Shown here: piece by piece, positions 56,941 to 64,000 of the stretch
Numbering within the stretch: the stretch's first letter is position 1
Layout: every line of letters starts with the position of its first letter
From: Desmodus rotundus
Lineage: Eukaryota > Chordata > Mammalia > Chiroptera > Phyllostomidae
Length of the DNA stretch: 64,000 nt
NCBI RefSeq assembly: GCF_022682495.2
Contig: NC_071392.1
Coordinates: 85,390,797-85,454,796 of the forward strand
Reading direction: 5' to 3'
Notes under the pieces: model-generated
The model's database searches: none
What the model saw: only the letters and a program-made list of their open reading frames with translations
What the model was told of the DNA's origin: nothing
Translations under genes and position numbers: made by a program

Positions 56941-57942
56941 GGAGGGGGTCTCGGGAGAGGCATCGGGGCACCTCAGCTCCATGTGCAGGCCACCCCACCC
57001 CCAGCTCAACTTCTACACCTGCTGGAGGTCACACCCCAGAATCCAGGCTGCAGCAGCACCTTGGAGACAGCACGGAATGAAAAACAGCTGCAGTAACTGC
57101 TCTGACCCAGTTGGGGTCCCTTCTGGCCCCACATCACACGGGCCACTCCCTTCTCCCATCAGCCCCCTCAATGCCTCCCTGCACCCCGCACTCACCCTCC
57201 CACTTCCTTCCACTCATCTAATGAGAGCTGCTGATGAGTCACCGAAAAGGGACTGTGAGAGGATGAGCAGACTGAAGCGAACAGCCTGGGCTGTCTTGGG
57301 GTTCTGTCCTGACTGGGTTTCTTTGCGGTCACCCCCACTGCTAAGGCTATGAGGTCTGGGTGGTGGGTGTCCTATGCCTGGGTAAGAGAAGGAGAAAGAC
57401 TTAATGCAGGAAAGAATGGAAAACCAGAGAGTAGGAACATCCCAAAGGAGGGAGCAGAGAATAACAGGATATATAACAGACCAGGCCTGCTTTGCTGCAG
57501 CTCAAAGTCTGTCTCGTACTCAACCCAAAGCTTAGAATCCTGGCCAAAACTATGAAGTAGCCCAATTACAGCATCACCACGATCCCACCCTGGGCTTTTT
57601 TGTCTTCCTCAAGCTTCCCAGAGGCCCCAGGGTTTCTCCCTGTACATCCCATGAGTGGCTGAGACCCAGGCGAGAGGACCTGAAAGGAGCCCCATGTTGG
57701 GGGGGAGGGACTCGTTGGCGGGGCACACCTACAAAGTCAGCGCCAAGACTGGGTCCTGCAGCTGTCCTGGAAGGGGGACGGCCTCATCTGCCCAAAGGGG
57801 CAAATGAGATGGATGGACCCAGGCCAGAGGGCGCCCATCTGTGCTCTCCCTGTGCCATCTTGAGGCGCTTTCTCCTTTGTCTCCTGAAACGACAAGGATT
57901 GTAGATTTTTCTGGGTCATCGACACCATGGAAACCCACAAGG
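56941..57942. other. Region between enhancer and DNA transposon
   Basis: No gene recognised. CCAGAGGGCGCC at 57824-57835 is a good CTCF core match on the plus strand. Confidence 0.45.
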
Positions 57943-58207
57943 CAGTGATTTTCCATCAATGTGCTGCAAGAATTTTTAAAACCTGCACTACCTGACTGTT
58001 TAGTCAGGGGCACTGACCTTTTCCCTTAGACTGTCAAATTAAAAATAACAACAGCCAACACAACAATTACCATTCGGTGTGAATGAATCAAAATTATACC
58101 TATTTTTTTTGTCGGATCGGCAAAAAATGTATTTTTTGGTGTGTCACAGAATTTTAGTAATCAGTTTATGTGTGCCCTGAGATGAAAAAGGTTGATAACC
58201 GGCACTA
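57943..58207. mobile_element. Short non-autonomous DNA transposon, hAT-like
   Basis: About 265 bp with imperfect terminal inverted repeats: CAGTGATTTTCCATC at the left and the complement of TAGTGCCGGTTATCAACC at the right, of the CAGTG(G)TTCTCAACC type seen in hAT/Charlie elements. No convincing 8-bp target duplication remains, so it is old or the ends are misplaced. Confidence 0.55.
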
Positions 58208-60638
58208 TAAGGGAGCAGGCCTCAGAAACGGGGCCGACAACATTGAGAATATTAACTGGTTCTGGTGAATTTAGGTTGCTGTCAGCCTTTCCTTACCCAG
58301 CCTCTCCTTTCCCGGTATTGCCTTCCCATCTCTCTGTCACCCTGCTCGGGGACCAGGACTATTTCCTGACTGCTTTTCTGGGACTTACTGTATTCACCGA
58401 AACCTCCACATTTCTACTCAAACCGGCTCCCCTGCTGAGAGGGTCCTTTTGCTTCATCTACAACTAGCCCTCCAAAAACTGTATCTTGCTAAAATTCTCT
58501 CTCACTCGTGAAGTTCTCCAGAACTTGTCTGAATTTCCCATAGGAATGCAAACTCTGTTTCACTTCTCCAATGGACCTCACTCGAGTGGTGGGGACCACG
58601 TGGGTCAGCTCGCTGCTCGAAGCCCCAACAGAAAACACCCGTGACGGACATCCAAATGCGTACACGGAGGGTACACGTTTCGTGGGTTTGCCACCCAACA
58701 ATCTTTAGCACTTTAAAATATTTACTCCATAGTTCACAATTTAATTTTTAAAAATATAAGTATTTCTTGTGGGCAAGTGGGAATTAAAATATCTTGTAAA
58801 CGTAAAGAGAGGAAAGGAATATTTAGCTGTCGAAAATTAGACCCTGTACTGGGCTTTATAAGGTAAATGCCACTTCATGTAATATACTTAACAATCCCAT
58901 AAGGGAAATTTAGATAATTAGCCCAAGGTCATGACAACTGGTATATTTAGTCTTGAAAACCCAGCGCCTTAGAACTAGAGACAACGAAAAGGTCAGCAGT
59001 CAGCAGGTTTCCGGGGAAGAGAAGTTAGACGAAGCATAACGGATCTGGGGCGCTGCGACTGTTCTCGTGACCCTGGTGGACAGTACAAGCCGTGCTCTCT
59101 GTGTCCAAAACCATAAAAATGTACAGCACAGAGGAGCCCTTAATATCAACCATGGACTTCAGTTAATAACAATGTATCAGCATTGGCTCGCTAACAGTAA
59201 CAGACGCGGCATAGCCATGTAAGACGCTAATAACGGGAGCCAGGGAAGGAAAGGGATGTATGAAACTTTCTCTCTTATCTGCTCAGTTTGTATGTTAATC
59301 TAAAACTGTTCTAGACACTGGAGTCTATTACCTGAAAAAATAATCAGACGGCACTGTTTCCAGACAGGATCTATCTCTGCGTCTACTAAGCTCATATCCA
59401 AACAGTAGCTGGAGGCGCTGCCATCTATTCAATGAGTTGTACATGCGCCTTTACTTCTGTGGTCACAGCATTACTGCTGGACTTAGTAAATAAAATTTTT
59501 TACACAGGAAAATAAACAACAAAGCAAGCCAAGTGCCTTGATTAAGCCATGCCGTGACCCTGCCCAGCACCAGCCTGAACATAATTCACTTTGATATTTA
59601 ATCCCTGCGAGGGCTCAGAGGGCCCAGCACACAATAGCTGCTTAGTACAGGACTGGTCCTGAAGGTCCAGGAGGAACGCTTGGGCCTCGTTAAACACTGT
59701 CTTGAAACTTTGTGTCTCTGTCTCAGAGTTTCCTCTGCAGATTAAAATGATACTGAAAAGGAACGTGTCTGAATTGTCCTAACAAAATGATGCTAGAGGC
59801 AGTATCTTAAGGCCTTTTGTGCCCCCTCGTGGAGTAGAAGGGACAGGAGGAAAGAAAACCTTTTTGAGAAGAAAGAGGACAGTGACTGAGTAATGAGGAA
59901 GGAAGCTTGGTTGCCAAGGTAACCGGAGCATCTCTTTCCAGCCATCCCCTTATAAGCCTTTTCTCTGCTTTGCTCCCATCCAAGTAATTTCTCTTTTTCA
60001 GGGCTTTGCTATCACCCAGACATGCCGCTTCTTTATCCTTTCTTGTATCTCCTTGATCACTGGCTGCTTCTCTGCTCTTTTATTTTTATTTTTTATTTTT
60101 TTGCTACAGGGGAAGGGATGAAAAATCCTCAAGTGGGAATTTTTAGAAAAGCTTAAAATGCACAGCAATCATCAAAACCCCTAAGTGCGTGTTTCCAATA
60201 CTGACAGAACCACACTTGGAGCCTGCACAAGAATAGCCCGTGAACACCTTGCCCTTCCCTGGTTCCGGGCCTCATCCAAGCCTCCACACGGTGTTGAGAG
60301 CAATCAAAGGAGACTCTCCAGGAGAGGAAAAATAACCAGTTAAGTCCCCGGAAATGGCATCCTCACATTTGGTCACCAGGCCACCACCGTACCACCTCCG
60401 GCGCCAGGTGTGTGCTTCCTCTCTCTCCCGCACGTGCACAAACCTGCCCCCCCAGCACAGACCAGCAGGAACTGGGGAGAACAGCGCACTTTGAGGGCTG
60501 CAGTATGGTGGCCTGGGGCTGGACATCCATGCATTGGGGACTTGACTGTGGGTGCTGTTCACAGGTTCTGCAGACATAAATCTTTTTGTTCTCCCTGAGA
60601 ACTTCTCAGTAAGATTCTTTGCAGGGTTCTGGCTTGAC
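58208..60638. other. Intergenic region 3' of TRBV30 (reading V30 on the minus strand)
   Basis: No gene recognised. GTGCCCCCTCGTGG at 59819-59832 is, on the minus strand, CCACGAGGGGGCAC, a strong CTCF-type match. T-rich low complexity lies at 60078-60105. Confidence 0.45.
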
Positions 60639-60798
60639 TCAGTTGCTCTCACACTCACTGGCAGTAAGGACCCCAGTGATGAGCGCCCTGCACCCGGTCC
60701 CTGACTCCCTGACGGAGGGCCCCTGGAGAGGGTGGTGAGGGGGTGGGGGGGGGGCGTGTGGTTTTTGCACAGAGGTCTGCCCCACCCAGCGCAGTGTG

Positions 60799-61490
60799 AT
60801 ACTCCAGGCGCAGAGGTAGAGGCCAGAGTCGTTGAGGAGCAGTTTCTCAGAATGCAGGGTGAAGCTGCCGTCCTGGGGCCTAGAGGCTGTGAAGTGCTGG
60901 GGCGCCTGGGACTCTACATGGTTAACACTGATGGAGAAGAAGAGCAGCTGGAGGGCCCCGCCTCCAGCCTGCCGGTACCAGTACAGGTTGGGGCTTGAAG
61001 TCCCCTTCACTGTGCAGTCCAGGGACAGCGGGCTGCCCATGGGCTGCACCTCGGTAGGAGGCCACTGATGGATGGTCTGAGCTCTGGCACCTGTGGGGAG
61101 TGTAAAGGTCACTCAGAGTGAAGAATCCAGCCCAGCTTGCCTTTTGTCCAGGCAGAGGGGAAGGCTCACATGCTTCCAATGGCTCACGCAAATGGCATCA
61201 ATCACGGGAAGTAGATTGGGAGGGCCAAGGGTGCAGAGGGTCACTGGGCAAAGAGACACCCAGAGATCAAACTCCTTCCCAGGGGACAGGGAAACCAAGA
61301 CCCAGTGCCATGGCCATAAAGCCCCATATTCACTCCCACCAGTTGAAGGAATGTACTAAAGACCATCCATCCAGTAGCTGAGGCTCTGGGTTCGTAGGGT
61401 CGGGTGAGGGTGAGGACTTGGGGGAGGCTTACCAGAGAGGAGAGCACCCACTAAACAAGTGCCCAGAAGGGCAGGGAGGGAGCAGAGCAT
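60799..61490 (-). CDS. TRBV30: T-cell receptor beta variable 30, inverted
   Basis: Variable segment in opposite orientation downstream of the constant gene, joined to D-J by inversion. The leader exon is the complement of 61433-61490 (58 nt, starting MLCSLPALLGTCLVGALLS). The V exon is the complement of 60799-61090, with acceptor 'ccccacag'. Mature sequence starts QTIHQWPPTEVQPMGSPLSL. Conserved Cys23 (LDCTVKG), Trp41 (YWYRQ) and Cys104 (GLYLCAWS) are present with no stop or frameshift. The 3' signal is heptamer CACACTG (complement of 60792-60798), a 23-bp spacer and nonamer GCAAAAACC (complement of 60760-60768). The fourth heptamer position onward deviates from CACAGTG. The leader runs about four codons longer than human before the donor GTAAGC. 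Otherwise it closely follows human TRBV30 and appears functional. Confidence 0.95.
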
Positions 61491-62157
61491 GGTTCCAGTG
61501 AGCTGTCAGCTAAACCAGCCCAGCAGACAGGGCCAGCCAGATGGCCAGGCCCCTCCCTCTTGAAGATCTGTGGCCACTGGGTAGAGGGAGCATTTCCCCT
61601 AGAGCTGGGGAGGAAATGAGGCCAGTCACCTCTTAAGTGTGTGGTGAATCGCCCTGCCTGGGAAGCAGCTTTACCCTGCACTGGTTTTCTGTGTGAAAAT
61701 CCTGCTGGGGTCCTGGTAAGTAAAATAGGTTTAATGACTTGTTAGGTACCTGTAAACAAGAGATGACTCTCTGGCTCCCCCAGGAGCCCATCAGGACTGC
61801 AACCATCCCAGAAACCGTGATTCTGGCAGGGTGCTGGAAAGGGGTTTTGGTCTATCTGAAGTTGGAAACCAGCTACAGGACACAGCCCCTGGGTAGCTGG
61901 GGGAGGGGGGGCGGGGAAGCAGATCAAGGCTCAAGAGATCTAAGTCCTCAGGGTTTTCAAAGTAAAAGAGTTCAGCCCTGAGGGAAGGTGGGGAGCTGCC
62001 CTGCCAGCCAACCAAGGGACCTGCATGCTTTTCATCCCGACAGACAGGATCTGAGACCCAGACAGCCAGATCAGCTCCTGAACTGATCAAAGCTGAGTCT
62101 GTGTTCCTTGCACCACTAATGACCTCGCTGGAACGTGAGGTAGAGCACACAACAGGG
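61491..62157. other. TRBV30 5' flank
   Basis: Would include the V30 promoter on the minus strand. I did not find the conserved TRBV decamer (AGTGACRTCA type). No gene recognised. Confidence 0.45.
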
Positions 62158-62310
62158 GGGCTTGGAATCAAATGGATCTGGGTTCTAATCACCGCTCTGC
62201 TTCTTGCTGGTTAGAAACCCCTGGCAAACTCTGATCTTCCATTTTCTCATCTGTGAGATTAAAATAAGGATTATAATGCCTACAAATGGTTGAAGGATGC
62301 CTTTTGCTTG
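62158..62310 (+). repeat. MIR-like element
   Basis: 'aaatggatctgggttctaat', 'ctgcttcttgctggttagaa' and 'cattttctcatctgtgagat' followed by 'aataaggattataatgcc' fit MIR. Confidence 0.65.
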
Positions 62311-64000
62311 GTACACTGCCTGCACTCCTAAGCGTTGGCTGTTTTTTTAGACTCCAGGGAAAGCCTCCAGCAAAGAGTGGAAGGTTTACAATGAGATGCG
62401 GTACAGGGTGGGACCGAGGGCGTGACAGAGACATCAGAAGCATTGTCAGGCCGTTGATTCATAACAGCTAAGGGTGAGAACCTGCTAGGCAGCTGGTATG
62501 ACCTCATTCTGTTGAAATGAGACAAAGGAACCCTACGTGTTCCTGGGAACTGCCCCTTCTCTCTGAGATTCCTTTTCAAAACAATGACTCAGTTGGGGTT
62601 GGATGTGGTGGAGAGGAGGAAGCTGGGTACCTGGGAAAGAGAGCAGTAGAAGCAGCCAATGAGGGAGAATGAGCCTGAAGCAAAGCAGGCATTCGTGATG
62701 GGTTCCCATTTCATCGGGGTCTACTGATGTATCTGTTGTTGTTGCTAAGGCTGCAGGAACACAATTTAAAGTTAATGTTGGTGTTCTTGCTTCTAACAGA
62801 CTTTCAGCTGTAGCACATTTTTTGTTTGCATTTGAATGCACTATATTCGTGGGAGTGTTTTTACTTTTATTCTTTCTAAATGTAATGAATCCTCTTGTAA
62901 TATTTACTTAAAAGTTGACAAAGTGCATGGTAAGCAGAGCATGCATCCTGTGGACATTTAGAACATATGGTAAAAAGTAGCTCTAGGCAACAAAGGAAGC
63001 CAGTGGTGTTGTACCGTTGTTCAATCTCAACCTTTATAAACCTGCTAATAGAACTCAGTGTAATATCTGTGCACGTTGGGATCGGAGGGAGTCAGCCCAA
63101 GATAGATGGTGCCCATATGGACACACGCAAACTCCTTCCTCCTCTTCCTTCCCTTTCTGTCCTCCTTTGTCTCTGCTCCTGGAATTTTTGTTGACTTAAT
63201 ACTGAGCGGGGGTGTGGGTGGAGGAAGGGTGGACAGGAGAAGGCAGCAGATACAAGAAGGAAGGAACGGCTCTTGCTCTAGATGAGACCATGTCATGTCT
63301 CACTCGGGCTGGCAGACTTCTACACCCACGAAGGCTGTGTGGGTCTTGCATAGCCCAGGAGCGCTGATGTCACTCATCAGCTTCGTTGGCTCAGTGTCAT
63401 CACCAGGGAGAGAGTCCGATGCTATCTTCCTCTCTAGAGATGGCGCAGCAGATTGGAGGGTGCAGTCAGATCAGAGTAGATAGCTGGCTCCTGACTCTGG
63501 TCACTGTTGCGACTCGGTAGCTCCGAGCTCCTTCCATGTGGCAGATGCCTCAGAAACATATCTCCTCATTCTCCATCCCGACCTGCCACACTGCTACATT
63601 TTTCCTCTGCTTTCTTTCTGCAGCCACTCCCATCCTCATTACCATCCCAGAATTCAGCTCTTGAAAACTATATCCAACAAAACAAATGTGTCATAGCAGA
63701 TCAGCCTCACTTGGAAAGCAGTTCCATGACCACCTCTTTGTATATGAGCTCAGTCCTTTCGGATGGTACCCCCCCTTCACCAAAATAACACATCCAAGTA
63801 TTTAGTAGACAAAATGAGTCTCTATCTAAGGAGAATTCTGCCACTTAGAAAATAAGGTTTTCTCCCTTTTGTTACCCACAACAATTAGTAAAATTATGAG
63901 GATTGGTTTGGGACACAGGGGCATAATAAGTTACGGTGGCCCAATTCAGTAGGAAAAGTGCCACCGAAAGATGGATTTTAATGAGACGTCAGGACTAGTG
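62311..64000. other. Region beyond TRBV30 to window end
   Basis: No exon or gene that I can support. In other mammals EPHB6 follows TRBV30, but none of its exons is recognised here. Confidence 0.45.

Noticed and set aside
49561..60638. Search for D2, J2 or a second TRBC downstream of TRBC
   Set aside because: No FGXG-type J with a splice donor, no D with paired signals and no C exon was seen by eye. A profile search would be decisive.

Overview
This window is the 3' end of a mammalian T-cell receptor beta (TRB) locus, with its embedded trypsinogen genes. It is most likely from a bat. The tRNA-derived SINEs at 2693, 13161, 19261, 29766 and 35876 carry the head 'ccctggccagtgtggctcag' and the '...agtcagggc...tgtttctctccctctcttt' body of the chiropteran VES family. 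The gene order (trypsinogen, D, J, C, enhancer, inverted V30) is the standard mammalian one, but the copy structure is not.

Three tandem units of about 16.6 kb each begin with a complete five-exon anionic trypsinogen gene (83-3429, 16861-20033, 33466-36648). All units then share about 4.5 kb of flank with old L1, Tigger-like and L1 insertions, followed by a TRBD segment with both recombination signals (9532-9610, 26136-26214, 42731-42809). Units 1 and 2 continue into relics: a J segment that looks like a TRBJ1-1/TRBJ1-3 fusion, a TRBJ1-4 cut off by an L1 3' fragment, and immediately after the L1 tail an orphan TRBC exon 4 with a TRBC1-like 3' UTR. Unit 3 continues into an intact cluster: TRBJ1-1 to TRBJ1-6 (43349-45430) and a four-exon TRBC gene (47986-49338) whose 3' UTR resembles TRBC2. 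No D2-J2 cluster is present before the enhancer and TRBV30.

My reading is that an ancestral block of trypsinogen, D1, J1 and C1 was duplicated. One copy lost J1-2/J1-3 by recombination between J segments and lost J1-5 to C exon 3 by an L1-associated deletion. Unequal crossing over then made the middle unit: its head matches unit 3, its tail matches unit 1, and the switch lies between 24215 and 24531. The last unit appears to have joined J1 to a C2-type gene, removing D2-J2. One J cluster and one constant gene therefore remain, served by up to three D segments.

From 49560 to 64000 there is an MLT1-like LTR, an L1 fragment, MIRs, a 17-bp perfect hairpin, a strong candidate for the TCR-beta enhancer (about 56690-56940, with two ETS-RUNX composite sites), two CTCF-like motifs, and an intact TRBV30 in inverted orientation (60799-61490). 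In developing T cells V(D)J recombination would join upstream V genes, or TRBV30 by inversion, to D and J; the trypsinogens between are pancreatic genes deleted as passengers. The near-identity of the units means the assembly itself deserves checking.
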